Shown piece by piece: positions 33,119 to 42,074 of a stretch of 64,000 nt of DNA. How positions within the stretch are numbered: the first letter of the stretch is position 1; every line of letters begins with the position of its first letter. Location: positions 3,669,505-3,733,504 of the forward strand of contig NZ_FSRS01000001.1 in NCBI RefSeq assembly GCF_900142935.1, read 5' to 3'. The DNA is from Rhodovulum sp. ES.010. GTDB lineage: Bacteria; Pseudomonadota; Alphaproteobacteria; Rhodobacterales; Rhodobacteraceae. Under the pieces are notes generated by a model that was not told the origin of the DNA, made no database searches, and saw only the letters and a list, made by a program, of their open reading frames with translations. The position numbers were made by a program, and so were the translations under genes.

Positions 33119-36100
33119 CTAGCGGGCCATCTTGCCCCGCGCCAGCCGCCGGATCGCCACGTAGAACAGCGGCACGAAAAGCACCCCAAGCACGGTGGCC
33201 GACAAGGTGCCGCCCAGGACGCCGGAGCCGATGGCGGTGCGCCCGCCCGAGCCTGCGCCCGAACTCAGCACCAGCGGCAACACGCCCAGCGAGAACGCCA
33301 TCGAGGTCATCACGATGGGCCGGAAACGCTGGCGCGCCGCCTCGCGGACCGCGGTGAAAAGGTCCTCGCCGCCGACCTGCCGGTCGCGCGCGAATTCCAC
33401 GATCAGGATCGCGTTCTTGCCGGTCAGCCCGATCACGGTGAGGATCGCCACCTGGAAGAACACCCCGTTCTCGAACCCGCCGAGCCAGGCACCCAACAGC
33501 GCGCCCAGCACCCCGATCGGCATGGCCAGCATCACCGCGAAGGGGATCGCCCAGCTTTCGTAGAGCGCGGCAAGGCAGAGGAAGACGGCGGCCAGCGACA
33601 GCGCGTAGAGCAGCGGCGCCTGGTTGCCGGATTCGCGTTCTTCGAGTGACAGCCCGGTCCAGGCCACGTCGAAACCCGGCGGCAATTGGCCGGCGAGCCG
33701 CTCGATTTCCGCCATGGCTTCACCCGTCGTCACGCCGGGGGAGGGGCTGCCTTGCAACTGCATCGCAGGAACCCCGTTGTAGCGGTTCAGCCCCTGCGGC
33801 CCGAACTCCCAGTTTGCCTCGGTGAAGTTGGAGAAGGGCACGAGGCCGCCGGACGCGTTCCGCACCCGCCAGAGCTCGATATCCTCGGGCGTCGCGCGGG
33901 CCTCGGGCTCGCCTTGCACGTAGACCCGCTTGATCCGCCCGCGGTCGACGAAATCGTTCACGTAGCGCCCCGCCCAGGCGATCGACAGCAACTGCCCCAC
34001 ATCCGAGGCCGAGAGCCCCATCGCCCCGGCCGCCCGCCAGTCGATGTCCAGCTTGAACTGTGCCGCGTCCTCCAGCCCGCTGGGCCGGATCGAGCCGATC
34101 AAATCGCTTTGCGAGGCCATGCCAAGCATCTGGTTGCGGGCGGCCAGAAGGTCTTCGTGGCTCTGCCCGCCGCGCGCCTGCAGGTAGAAGTCGAAGCCAG
34201 AGACGTTGCCCAGTTCGATCACCGAGGGCGGCACGATGGGAAACACCATCGCGTCGCGGATCTGGCTAAACGTCCCGAAAGCCCGGCCCGCGACCGCCTG
34301 AACGCTTTGGGCCGGGCTCTTGCGTTCGTCCCAGTCCTTGAGCTGGACAAAGGCGATCCCGACATTTTGGCCGCGCCCGGCAAAGCTGAACCCGACGACG
34401 CCGAACATCGAATTCACGGCCTCGGACTCGGCCTCAAGGTAATGATCTTCGACCTGCCGGACCACGTCGAGCGTGCGCTCGGCCGTGGCGCCGGTGGGCG
34501 CCTGGATCAGGGTGAAGAGGATGCCCTGGTCCTCTTCGGGCAGGAAGCCGGTTGGCGTCTTGACGTAGAGCCAGCCCATCGTGGCGGCGAGCAGCAGGTA
34601 GATGAGCCCGATCCGCACGGGGCGGCGCACGATCCAGCCGACCGAGCCGGCATAGCCGCCCGTCAGCTTTTCGAAGAAGCGGTTGAACCAGCCGAAGGGG
34701 CCGCGCTTGGAATGCACCGCGTCCTTGGAGCGCAGGATGGAGGCGCAAAGCGCGGGCGTCAGCGTCAGCGCCACCAGCACCGAGAGCGCCATCGCCGAGA
34801 CGATGGTGATGGAGAATTGCTGATAGATCACGCCGGTCGAGCCGCCGAAGAACGCCATCGGAACGAACACCGCCGAGAGCACCAGCGCGATGCCCACCAG
34901 CGCCCCTGTGATCTGCCCCATGGACTTCCGTGTCGCCTCGCGGGGGCTCAGCCCCTCTTCCTCGATGATCCGCTCGACGTTCTCGACGACCACGATGGCG
35001 TCGTCCACCAGCAGGCCGATCGCCAGGACCATGGCCAGCATCGTCAACGTGTTGATCGAGAAGCCGAAGGCCGCCATGATTCCGAAGGTGCCCAGCAGGA
35101 CCACCGGAACCGCCAGCGTCGGGATCAGCGTGGCGCGCAGATTCTGCAGGAAGAGCAGCATCACCAAGAAGACCAGGAGAATCGCCTCGAATAGCGTCTT
35201 GACCACTTCCTTGATCGAGATCTCGATGAAGGGCGTGGTGTCATAGGGGATCACGTAGTCGACATTCTCGGGGAAGAACGCCGACGCCTCTTCCAGCCGG
35301 TCCTTGACCCGCTCGGCGGTGTCGAGCGCGTTCGCGCCGGGCGCCAGCCGGATCGCCATGCCCGCGGCCGGCTGGCGGTTGAACCGCGCGATCGTGCTGT
35401 AATTCTCGGCCCCGATCTCGACGCGGGCGACGTCCTTCAAGAGAACGAGCCCGCCATCGGTCTCGGCGCGCAGCACGATCTGCTCGAAATCCTCGGGGCT
35501 TGTCAGGAGCGATTGCGCGGTGATCGTGGCGTTGAGCTGCTGGCCCTCGGGGGCAGGCAGGGCGCCGAAGGAGCCGGCCGAGATCTGCGCGTTTTCCTCG
35601 GACACGGCGGCCACAACGTCCGACGGTGTCAGTTCGAAGGCCGCGAGCTTGGACGGGTCGAGCCATATCCGCATCGCGTATTGTGCGCCGAAGACCTGCA
35701 CCTCGCCCACGCCCTCGATCCTGGCGAATTCGTCGACGAGGTTGGAGACCATGTAGTCGGAGAGGTCGACCTGTTCGAGCGCACCGTCGGTGGAGATCAG
35801 ACCGATCACCATCAGGAAGCCGGCGGATGATTTGCGCACCGTAACGCCCTGACGTTGGACGGTTTCCGGCAAGAGCGCGGTTGCCTGGGCCAGCTTGTTC
35901 TGGACCTGGACCTGGGCGATGTCGGGATCGGTGCCGGTCTCGAAGGTCAGCGTGATCGAGGCCTGGCCTGCCGAGGTCGAGGAGGACGAGATGTAGCGCA
36001 ACCCGTCCAGCCCGGTCATCTGCTGCTCGATCACCTGGGTGACGGTGTTGGCAACCGTCTCGGCCGAGGCGCCGGGGTAGGAGGCCTGCACGCTGACCGA

Positions 36101-36223
36101 GGGCGGCGCGATCTGCGGGTATTGCGCGACCGGCAGGGTGAGGATCGACAACAGGCCCACGCCCATGATGAGGATCGAGATGACCCAGGCGAAAACCGGG
36201 CGGTCGATGAAGAAACGGGCCAT
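33119..36223 (-). CDS. RND multidrug efflux permease (HAE1/AcrB family)
   Basis: Inner-membrane proton-driven drug exporter of 1034 residues, full AcrB length. Twelve membrane segments and two large periplasmic loops are visible. The proton-relay aspartates are in [17 protein letters not shown] in helix 4. N-terminal [27 protein letters not shown] is the usual first helix. The pump needs the adaptor encoded just upstream on the same strand (18-base gap) and an outer-membrane TolC-like channel not present in the window. Divergent TetR gene likely represses the pair. Confidence 0.97.
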   Translation of the reverse strand: MARFFIDRPVFAWVISILIMGVGLLSILTLPVAQYPQIAPPSVSVQASYPGASAETVANTVTQVIEQQMTGLDGLRYISSSSTSAGQASITLTFETGTDPDIAQVQVQNKLAQATALLPETVQRQGVTVRKSSAGFLMVIGLISTDGALEQVDLSDYMVSNLVDEFARIEGVGEVQVFGAQYAMRIWLDPSKLAAFELTPSDVVAAVSEENAQISAGSFGALPAPEGQQLNATITAQSLLTSPEDFEQIVLRAETDGGLVLLKDVARVEIGAENYSTIARFNRQPAAGMAIRLAPGANALDTAERVKDRLEEASAFFPENVDYVIPYDTTPFIEISIKEVVKTLFEAILLVFLVMLLFLQNLRATLIPTLAVPVVLLGTFGIMAAFGFSINTLTMLAMVLAIGLLVDDAIVVVENVERIIEEEGLSPREATRKSMGQITGALVGIALVLSAVFVPMAFFGGSTGVIYQQFSITIVSAMALSVLVALTLTPALCASILRSKDAVHSKRGPFGWFNRFFEKLTGGYAGSVGWIVRRPVRIGLIYLLLAATMGWLYVKTPTGFLPEEDQGILFTLIQAPTGATAERTLDVVRQVEDHYLEAESEAVNSMFGVVGFSFAGRGQNVGIAFVQLKDWDERKSPAQSVQAVAGRAFGTFSQIRDAMVFPIVPPSVIELGNVSGFDFYLQARGGQSHEDLLAARNQMLGMASQSDLIGSIRPSGLEDAAQFKLDIDWRAAGAMGLSASDVGQLLSIAWAGRYVNDFVDRGRIKRVYVQGEPEARATPEDIELWRVRNASGGLVPFSNFTEANWEFGPQGLNRYNGVPAMQLQGSPSPGVTTGEAMAEIERLAGQLPPGFDVAWTGLSLEERESGNQAPLLYALSLAAVFLCLAALYESWAIPFAVMLAMPIGVLGALLGAWLGGFENGVFFQVAILTVIGLTGKNAILIVEFARDRQVGGEDLFTAVREAARQRFRPIVMTSMAFSLGVLPLVLSSGAGSGGRTAIGSGVLGGTLSATVLGVLFVPLFYVAIRRLARGKMAR

Positions 36224-36241
36224 GCGCGGGCGCTCCGGGAC

Positions 36242-37384
36242 TTAGTTTGCGGCTTGCGTGGGCTGGCGTTCCTCGGGCGTGACGGTCGCGCCGGGCTGCA
36301 CCTTCTGCAGCCCGGCGACGATCAACCGGTCGCCGTCCGAGAGCCCATCGGTCACGATCCAGTCCGTGCCGCGATCGCCAATCACCGTCAGCACGCGTTC
36401 CTCCACCACGTTCTCGGGCGTCACCACAAGCGCGGTCGGCCGGCCGCGGCGGTCGCGGCTGACCCCTTCCTGGGGGACGAGGACCGCATCCCCGACCACG
36501 CCCTGCGGCATCTCGACCTGAACATACATTCCGGGCAGCAAGAGTTTGTCCGGGTTCGGAAATTCCATTCTCAGCACGACCACGCCGGTCTGCTCGTCTA
36601 CATGCGGCTCGGCCGCGGTCAGGGTGCCGGTATGGTCGTAGCCGCCGCCGTCCGGCAGGCCCAGGCTGACCGTCCGGTCGGCGTCTTCCAAACTGGCCTG
36701 CATATGGCCGCGCCGCCATGCGACGAGTTCGGCGGCGGACATCGTGACGTCGACATAGACCGGGTCGAGCGTGCGGATCACAGCCAAGGGCTCGGCCTGG
36801 CCGGCCGTGACCAGCGCTCCTCGGGTCGTGAGCGAGCGACCGACGACCCCCGCCAGCGGCGCCTTGATCGTGGTGCGTTCCAGTTCGATCTCCGCGGCCA
36901 ATAGCTGCGCCTCGGCGACTTTCAGCCCGGCCTCGGCGGCGTCGCGGGCGGCGACCGCGTCGTCCACCGCCTGTTCGCTGCTGACGTTGCGGTCGCGCAA
37001 TGCCTGCAGGCGTTCGGCCTCCTTGCGCGCGGCTTTCAGCGTGGCGTTCGCCTGGGAGACGGCGGCCTCGGCCGCGGCCACCTGGGCCTCGTAGCTTGCC
37101 GCGTCGATCCGGTAGAGCGCATCGCCGGGGGCGACCTCGGCACCTTCCTCGAAGAGCCGCTCGGTGATGATGCCGGCGACCTGCGGGCGCACCTCGGCGA
37201 CGCCCGAGGCGACGACGCGGCCGGGCAGCGTGGCGGTCACCGTCACGTCCTGTGCGTCAAGGGTGACCACGCTGACCGCGGGCGGCCGACGGTCCTGTCC
37301 CGAACCGGGGGCTTGGGCGCCGGCGACCGGGGCCAGGAGCGCGAGGATCATCAGGACGGCGAGGGGCCGGATCGGGCGGGGCAT
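36242..37384 (-). CDS. RND efflux periplasmic adaptor (AcrA/MexA family)
   Basis: Membrane fusion protein of 380 residues bridging the RND pump and the outer-membrane channel. The signal peptide is MPRPIRPLAVLMILALLAPVAGAQ; no lipobox cysteine is seen, so it is probably not lipidated. The barrel-lipoyl start is VTATLPGRVVASGVAEVRPQVAGIITERLFEEGAEVAPGD and a coiled-coil hairpin follows (AAEAAVSQANATLKAARKEAERL and its partner). The ATG at 37384 is chosen over that at 37420 because the signal peptide begins there. First gene of the efflux operon. Confidence 0.95.
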   Translation of the reverse strand: MPRPIRPLAVLMILALLAPVAGAQAPGSGQDRRPPAVSVVTLDAQDVTVTATLPGRVVASGVAEVRPQVAGIITERLFEEGAEVAPGDALYRIDAASYEAQVAAAEAAVSQANATLKAARKEAERLQALRDRNVSSEQAVDDAVAARDAAEAGLKVAEAQLLAAEIELERTTIKAPLAGVVGRSLTTRGALVTAGQAEPLAVIRTLDPVYVDVTMSAAELVAWRRGHMQASLEDADRTVSLGLPDGGGYDHTGTLTAAEPHVDEQTGVVVLRMEFPNPDKLLLPGMYVQVEMPQGVVGDAVLVPQEGVSRDRRGRPTALVVTPENVVEERVLTVIGDRGTDWIVTDGLSDGDRLIVAGLQKVQPGATVTPEERQPTQAAN

Positions 37385-37537
37385 GGCGGGGGCTCCTGCG
37401 GCGGCGAAAAGCGCTGGCAAAGTCGGCGCTCGCTATTTATAAAACCATAAAGTTTCGTTATTCGCTTCCGGACCTGCGCGCAAGGCGGAATCGGTGCGCC
37501 GGGAGCGCTGAGTGGCCATGAAGGGGGCGATGCAGAC

Positions 37538-38200
37538 ATGGTGTGCAGTAACGCACCGCGCAGGGGCCGTCCGCCGCAGATGGCCCCCGAGGACCGTGAG
37601 AAGGTGATTCTCGATGCGGCCGAGCGCGTTCTTATGGCCCGCGGGGTTCGGGGCCCGACGATGGCGGCCGTCGCGTGCGAGGCGGGCATGTCCAAGCGCA
37701 CGCTCTACGCCGTGTTCGACGGGCGCACTGCGCTGTTCTCGGCGCTGATCCGCCGGCATCGGGAGACCTTCGTCGCGCCGCTCGGCCCGGAGCAGCACGC
37801 CTTGCCGCTGGCGCGCAGGCTCAGGCTGCTGCTGGCGCCCGAACGTCTGGCGTCGTCGGGCGCCGCGCCGCTCGAGGTGCTGCGCGTCGCGCTGGCCGAG
37901 GCGCCCGAGCATCCCGAGCTTGCCCGCAGCGTGTTGGACGAAGGGCCGCGCGCTATCCGGCGCCTCATCCGGGACGAACTCGATCACGCGGTGGCCATGG
38001 GCGAAATCGCGCTCGACGACACCGGAACGGCGGCCGCGCTCCTGCAGGAGATGGCGTTGCCCTGCCCGGTGGAGCGGTTGCTGGCGCCGGATGGCGCGCC
38101 GCCCGATCCGGCCGCGTTCGCCCGCCGGATCGATACCGCGATCGCGGTCTTCGTTGCCGGGGCCGGGGCACTTGCGCCGGCGGCAACCGCGCGGTGCTGA
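37538..38200 (+). CDS. TetR family regulator divergent from RND efflux operon
   Basis: DNA-binding regulator of 220 residues with a TetR helix-turn-helix at about 17-63 (DAAERVLMARGVRGPTMAAVACEAGMSKRTLYAVF) and a helical ligand-binding C-terminal domain. Divergent from the efflux adaptor across 153 bases that include an AT-rich patch around 37430-37460, where the efflux promoter probably lies. By position it should repress the pump and respond to its substrates, as AcrR-type proteins do. Confidence 0.93.
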   Translation: MVCSNAPRRGRPPQMAPEDREKVILDAAERVLMARGVRGPTMAAVACEAGMSKRTLYAVFDGRTALFSALIRRHRETFVAPLGPEQHALPLARRLRLLLAPERLASSGAAPLEVLRVALAEAPEHPELARSVLDEGPRAIRRLIRDELDHAVAMGEIALDDTGTAAALLQEMALPCPVERLLAPDGAPPDPAAFARRIDTAIAVFVAGAGALAPAATARC

Positions 38201-38250
38201 CGCAGAGGGGGCTCGGGGCGCGGCCGTCGCTGTGACCGGCCGGGATTGAA

Positions 38251-38266
38251 ATGAACGTGCGTTCAT
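38251..38266. promoter_or_regulatory. Palindromic operator of TetR type (ATGAACG-TG-CGTTCAT)
   Basis: Perfect inverted repeat with seven-base arms and a two-base centre, lying immediately before the second TetR gene. It contains an in-frame ATG, which would give the protein MNVRSYTLGI in front of the usual TetR start. As an operator it more likely overlaps the promoter, with autoregulation. Confidence 0.7.
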
Positions 38267-38280
38267 ATACCCTCGGAATC

Positions 38281-38868
38281 ATGGCACGCACTTCCGGTTC
38301 CCATTCCGAAATCACCGGACCACGGTTGCGCAAAGCAGCGCAGCGCCTGTTCGCGCAGCAGGGCTATGCCGCAGTGTCGATGCGCCAGATCGCGGCCGAG
38401 GTGGGGGTGCAGGCCGGTGCGCTCTACAACTACATTCCCGACAAGCAGGGGCTGCTCTTCGACCTGATGGAGAGCCATCTGGAGGAACTGCTCGCGGCTT
38501 GGTCGGTCGAGCCCCGCGGCGACGGCCCCCTCGCCGCGTTGGAGGCCTTTACCCGGTTTCATATCCGGTTCCATCTCGACCGGCCCGATGCCGTCTTCAT
38601 CGCCTACATGGAGCTGAGAAACCTCGAGCGCGGGAATTTCGCGGTGATCGAAGCGCTTCGGAAGCGGTACGAGACCGAACTGGAGGACATCCTGAAGGCC
38701 GGAAAGGCGGCTGGGGTGTTTCGCCTTGCCGACAGCAAGCTTGCCACACTGGCGGTTATCGCGATGCTGACAGGGGTGACGACGTGGTATCGCGACGACG
38801 GGCGGCTTAGCCGCGCCCGCGTTGAGGAGGTGTATTGGGACATCGTGCGCCAGGCGGTGGGCGCCTAG
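38281..38868 (+). CDS. TetR/AcrR family transcriptional regulator
   Basis: Regulator of 195 residues counted from the ATG at 38281. The helix-turn-helix is at about 15-60 (AQRLFAQQGYAAVSMRQIAAEVGVQAGALYNYIPDKQGLL). The C-terminal domain (TetR_C type with FHIRFHLDRPDAVFIAYMELRNLERGNF) resembles regulators of acyl-CoA and branched-chain degradation genes. The alternative start at 38251 lies within a perfect palindrome, so I prefer 38281. No metabolic target is adjacent; the operator and the family suggest remote targets. Confidence 0.9.
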   Translation: MARTSGSHSEITGPRLRKAAQRLFAQQGYAAVSMRQIAAEVGVQAGALYNYIPDKQGLLFDLMESHLEELLAAWSVEPRGDGPLAALEAFTRFHIRFHLDRPDAVFIAYMELRNLERGNFAVIEALRKRYETELEDILKAGKAAGVFRLADSKLATLAVIAMLTGVTTWYRDDGRLSRARVEEVYWDIVRQAVGA

Positions 38869-38889
38869 GTGCCGACGGCCCAAAAGCAA

Positions 38890-38914
38890 ACGCCCGGCGA
38901 ACGCCGCCGGGCGT
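38890..38914 (-). terminator. Terminator hairpin between TetR and repeat protein genes
   Basis: ACGCCCGGC (38890-38898) pairs perfectly with GCCGGGCGT (38906-38914) across GAACGCC. On the minus strand the stem is followed by TTGCTTTTGG, a usable T-rich tract, so it should end transcription of the repeat-protein gene; it may also serve the convergent TetR gene. Confidence 0.7.
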
Positions 38915-38939
38915 CAGACGTAGGGCGCTTGTGCGCCCG

Positions 38940-39347
38940 TCACTTCTGCGGTTCACCGGTCATGACGCTCCGGATGAACTTGTTGAAGCCGCTGTCGCTC
39001 GAGTTCGAGCTGCTGCCCGGGGTCGACAGTTCGGTATCGAACATGGTCTTCTTGTCGCTCAGAAGCGGCCATTTCATCATGCGCGAGAACGGGGTCGGGT
39101 CATCGGTCTTGAGTTCCACGTTCGTCGCACGACCACTGAGCAGCGACCAGTTCAGCATGTTCGACAGCGGCGTGGGGTTGTCCGTGCTGAGCTGCGGATT
39201 GGTCATGGTCTTGGTTTCGACCTGCGGGTTCGTGAAGGTCTTGGTCTCGACCACCGGGTTGGTGAATGTCTTGGTTTCGACCTGCGGATTCGTGAAGGTC
39301 TTGGTCTCGACTTCGGGGTTCGTGAAGGTCTTGGGATTGTCAGTCAT
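38940..39347 (-). CDS. Repeat-built orphan protein (TFTNPxVETK decapeptides)
   Basis: Unrecognised protein of 135 residues made almost entirely of two repeat classes. Residues 6-55 are five tandem decapeptides with the pattern KTFTNPxVET (the last is KTMTNPQLST). Residues 55-72 and 81-98 are two copies of an 18-residue unit, TDNPTPLSNMLNWSLLSG and TDDPTPFSRMMKWPLLSD. A serine-rich linker and a short amphipathic tail (GFNKFIRSVM) follow. No signal peptide or membrane segment. It has its own terminator downstream and no partner genes. Function unknown; a structural or binding array, perhaps at a surface or granule, is a guess only. Confidence 0.8.
   Translation of the reverse strand: MTDNPKTFTNPEVETKTFTNPQVETKTFTNPVVETKTFTNPQVETKTMTNPQLSTDNPTPLSNMLNWSLLSGRATNVELKTDDPTPFSRMMKWPLLSDKKTMFDTELSTPGSSSNSSDSGFNKFIRSVMTGEPQK
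39183..39332 (-). repeat. Five tandem 30-base coding repeats
   Basis: In-frame 30-base direct repeats encoding the five decapeptides of the orphan protein (residues 6-55). The middle three are nearly identical at the DNA level, suggesting recent expansion by slippage or unequal exchange. They are coding, with no spacers, so this is not a CRISPR array. Confidence 0.85.
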
Positions 39348-39575
39348 GATCCACCTGTCCTGATCCTGTCCACCAAACGAATTGGCTTCCCCTCAAACAT
39401 GGCGTGTTATACGCGACGGGCAAGGTGATTTTTCGCCGCGTCTCGCCAGCGCGGACTTGACGCGCGCCGGCGCGAATCGTCGTCGACGCCTGTCGCGCGC
39501 GCGGCGGTCAAGCCACTTGGATGCGGCCTGCAGGACCGCTAGACGAGCGGCACACGTTGTCTTTCCGGGGGATCC

Positions 39576-40073
39576 ATGTCCGAGACGCTCGCCATCCTGT
39601 CCGTGTCCGCGCCGCGGCGGCTCTTCGGGCTTTCGGTGACGCTTGGGCTGGGGGCGCTGCTACTATTCATCGCAGGGATGCGCCCGCCGGCCGAGCCGTT
39701 CTGGCGGTTCTTCCTCGCCCTGCTGGGGCTCGCGATGCTGGGACTCGCCGAGGCGATGCGGCGTGCGACGGCGCAATCACTCCGTCTCACCCACGAGGGG
39801 CTGTTCGACACTGCCGGACGGCGCCTGGCCGGGATCGGCGAGATCGAGGGGATCGACCGTGGGATGTTCGCTCTCAAGCCGTCCAACGGATTCACCCTCC
39901 GCCTGGCGCGGCCCGCGCCGCGGGCCTGGGCGCCGGGAGTCTGGTGGCGCCTTTGGCGTCGGCTGGGCGTGGGCGGCGTGACCTCGGCGGCGCAGGCCCG
40001 CGCCATGGCCGAGGTGTTGAGCGCGCTCCTGGCGGAGCGGGCGGAATCCGACGGTGGCGGCGACGACTCCTGA
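39576..40073 (+). CDS. Small membrane protein of unknown function
   Basis: Protein of 165 residues with two hydrophobic segments near the N-terminus (RLFGLSVTLGLGALLLFIAGM, about 15-35, and FWRFFLALLGLAMLGLAEAM, about 42-61) and a cytoplasmic part of about 100 residues that may form a small beta fold (SLRLTHEGLFDTAGRRLAGIGEIEGIDRG), reminiscent of PH-like membrane proteins. Ends 24 bases before the IS insertion; intact. No family recognised. Confidence 0.75.
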   Translation: MSETLAILSVSAPRRLFGLSVTLGLGALLLFIAGMRPPAEPFWRFFLALLGLAMLGLAEAMRRATAQSLRLTHEGLFDTAGRRLAGIGEIEGIDRGMFALKPSNGFTLRLARPAPRAWAPGVWWRLWRRLGVGGVTSAAQARAMAEVLSALLAERAESDGGGDDS

Positions 40074-40093
40074 CGCATAGACCGTCAACGGTC

Positions 40094-40097
40094 CTAG
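40094..40097. repeat. Target site duplication CTAG, left copy
   Basis: CTAG directly abuts the left end of the insertion sequence and is repeated at 41463-41466 after its right end, as expected for IS5-type transposition. Confidence 0.85.
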
Positions 40098-41462
40098 CAG
40101 GCTGCTGAATAACCTCGCTCTGGACGTCGGTTGAGGGACGTGATTCACCCCTTGGGCGGTTGCCGGAGGGGTTGGGATGCGGGGCGCGGACGAGACGGGC
40201 GGGTCGCTGTTCAGCTATGTTGACATCGAGGCGCGGATCCCGGCGCGGCATCCGTTGCGGCAGATCCGGCGGGTCGTGAACGAGGCTTTGGCCAGCCTCG
40301 ATGCCGAGTTCGAGACGCTCTACGCCCCGGAGGGCCGGCCCTCGATCCCGCCGGAGCGGCTGATCCGGGCGAGCCTTCTACAGATCCTGTTCTCGGTACG
40401 CTCGGAGCGGCAGTTGATGGAGCAGATGGATTACAACCTCATGTTCCGCTGGTTCGTGGGCCTGGGGATCGACGACGCGGTCTGGGTCCCCACCGTCTTC
40501 ACGAAGAACCGTGACCGGCTGCTGACCACCGACATGGCGCGCAAGGTGATGGGCGCGATCCTGGCTCACCGGGAGGTCGCACCGCTGCTGTCAGACGAGC
40601 ACTTCTCGGTGGACGGCACGCTGATCAAGGCCTGGGCTTCCATGAAGAGCTTCCAGCCGAAGACCGAGGGCAGCCCGCCCGGCGCGGACGGGCCGGGTGA
40701 CCCGCCGGGGGACACCGATCAGGATACCAGCCCCGACACCGCCCCTGCCCAGCCCGAAGCCGAGACCGTCCCGATGCCCAGCCCCAGCCGCCGCCACCGC
40801 AACGCCGAAGTCGACTTCCGCGGCGAGAAGCGCTCCAACGCCACCCATGCCTCGATCACCGACCCCGACGCGCGGCTGTTCCGCAAGTCGCAGGGGACGG
40901 GCGCGCTGCTCTGTTACATGGGGCATGCGCTGATGGAAAACCGCAATGGCTTCGTCGTCCAGGCCGACCTGACCCGCGCCGATGGCCATGCCGAACGCCG
41001 CGCCGCGCTCGACATGATCCACCGCCATTCCCCCGGCTCGACCCGCCGCCTCACGCTGGGCGCCGACAAGGGCTACGACAGCGCAGATTTCGTCGCCGAT
41101 CTGCGACAGGCCCACGTCACGCCGCATGTCGCCCAGAAGGCCCGACACTCCGCCATCGACGGCAGAACCACCCGCCACCCCGGCTACGCCCTGTCCCAGA
41201 CGCGCCGCAAGAAGATCGAAGAGCCCTTCGGCTGGGCCAAGACCGTCGGCGGCATGGCCCAGACCGTATACCGCGGCCTCGACCGCGTCGCCGCCCGCTT
41301 CACCTTCACCATGGCCGCCTGCAACCTCGCCAGACTGCCGAAGCTGCTGGCCGCCTGACGCCAAAGGCAGGGCCGAGACCAAGCACACAGAACAGACGAC
41401 GCCGGCCTCACGGGTGAGGGTCAGGGAAATCCGTCCGGCCGCAAGAGAATTTCAGCGGCCTG
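40098..41462. mobile_element. Complete IS5-type insertion sequence, 1365 bp
   Basis: The ends form imperfect terminal inverted repeats: the left reads CAGGCTGCTGAA and the right, reversed, CAGGCCGCTGAA (11 of 12 match). The element is flanked by the 4-base duplication CTAG and encodes one full-length transposase. It separates a small membrane protein gene from Tad-type genes without breaking either: the right-hand duplication supplies the stop codon of the downstream minus-strand gene. The intact ends and frame suggest a recent, possibly active insertion. Confidence 0.93.
40177..41358 (+). CDS. IS5/IS1182-type DDE transposase
   Basis: Transposase of 393 residues. The N-terminal DUF772-type domain has RLIRASLLQILFSVRSERQLMEQMDYNLMFRWFVGL. 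The DDE catalytic residues fall in HFSVDGTLIKAW (first D), LGADKGYDSADF (second D) and RRKKIEEPFGWAKT (E). A linker rich in proline and aspartate (about 170-205) separates the first two. The frame is intact and the gene lies wholly inside the terminal repeats. Confidence 0.95.
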   Translation: MRGADETGGSLFSYVDIEARIPARHPLRQIRRVVNEALASLDAEFETLYAPEGRPSIPPERLIRASLLQILFSVRSERQLMEQMDYNLMFRWFVGLGIDDAVWVPTVFTKNRDRLLTTDMARKVMGAILAHREVAPLLSDEHFSVDGTLIKAWASMKSFQPKTEGSPPGADGPGDPPGDTDQDTSPDTAPAQPEAETVPMPSPSRRHRNAEVDFRGEKRSNATHASITDPDARLFRKSQGTGALLCYMGHALMENRNGFVVQADLTRADGHAERRAALDMIHRHSPGSTRRLTLGADKGYDSADFVADLRQAHVTPHVAQKARHSAIDGRTTRHPGYALSQTRRKKIEEPFGWAKTVGGMAQTVYRGLDRVAARFTFTMAACNLARLPKLLAA

Positions 41463-41466
41463 CTAG
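41463..41466. repeat. Target site duplication CTAG, right copy, overlapping a stop codon
   Basis: Right copy of the CTAG duplication. Its first three bases are, on the minus strand, the TAG stop codon of the TadE-like gene. Confidence 0.85.
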
Positions 41467-42071
41467 GCGTCTCCGGCGACGTAGCAGAGTCCACCCTCGT
41501 CCTCGACCGCCAGTCCGTTCACGAAGCGCGGGCGCGTGGCGATGAAGCTGCGCATTGTCTGGGGAGCCATGGCGTATGCGAACGGGGGATTGAAGATGAC
41601 CTCGGTCTCGACGAGAATCACGCGCTCGGTCTGCGGCATGAGCGGAACCTGCGCTTCGAAGGTGCTCGACAGGTCGGTTTCCGTCATCGGCAAGAGGTCG
41701 TCGGTGGGGCAGGACCAGACGATATCGAGTTCGCGCCCGCTGTCGTCCGGGTCGCAATTCGCGCTGCACTTGACCAAGGTCACCCGAATCCGGCTCAACG
41801 CGTCGGGCGTATCCGTGAGAAAGCCGAAAACCTCGTCCATGTTCTCGAAATCGTCGGCCGGGATCGGTCCCTCGCGCTGGCGACTGATCAGGTCCGCGAT
41901 GGTGTTGGAGCCGGTCACGTTCAGCGTGCGTAGCTGGAACCCGTAGAAAAAGACGATGATGCCGAGAATCGCCCAGATCAGGAAGGGCATCACGAGTACC
42001 AGCTCGGCCACCATGCTGCCGCGCGTATCCAGGGTGAAGCGGGTGAACGGGGTCTTGAAGCGGAGTGGCAT
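41463..42071 (-). CDS. TadE-like pilus assembly protein
   Basis: Envelope protein of 202 residues with the TadE-type N-terminus: a short basic segment, then TRGSMVAELVLVMPFLIWAILGIIVFFYGF, where the E of the pseudopilin-like helix is seen, then a periplasmic domain with several cysteines. Last of three co-directed genes; it starts three bases after the preceding stop. Its own stop codon TAG coincides with the IS target duplication at 41463, so the protein is unaltered by the insertion. Likely a minor pseudopilin of a Flp/Tad pilus or a related exported complex; the rest of the tad genes are not in the window. Confidence 0.85.
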   Translation of the reverse strand: MPLRFKTPFTRFTLDTRGSMVAELVLVMPFLIWAILGIIVFFYGFQLRTLNVTGSNTIADLISRQREGPIPADDFENMDEVFGFLTDTPDALSRIRVTLVKCSANCDPDDSGRELDIVWSCPTDDLLPMTETDLSSTFEAQVPLMPQTERVILVETEVIFNPPFAYAMAPQTMRSFIATRPRFVNGLAVEDEGGLCYVAGDA

Positions 42072-42074
42072 GGC

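Noticed and set aside
39183..39332. Regular 30-base repeats that could suggest a CRISPR array
   Set aside because: The units are directly adjacent without spacers, stay in frame and encode decapeptides of an intact protein.
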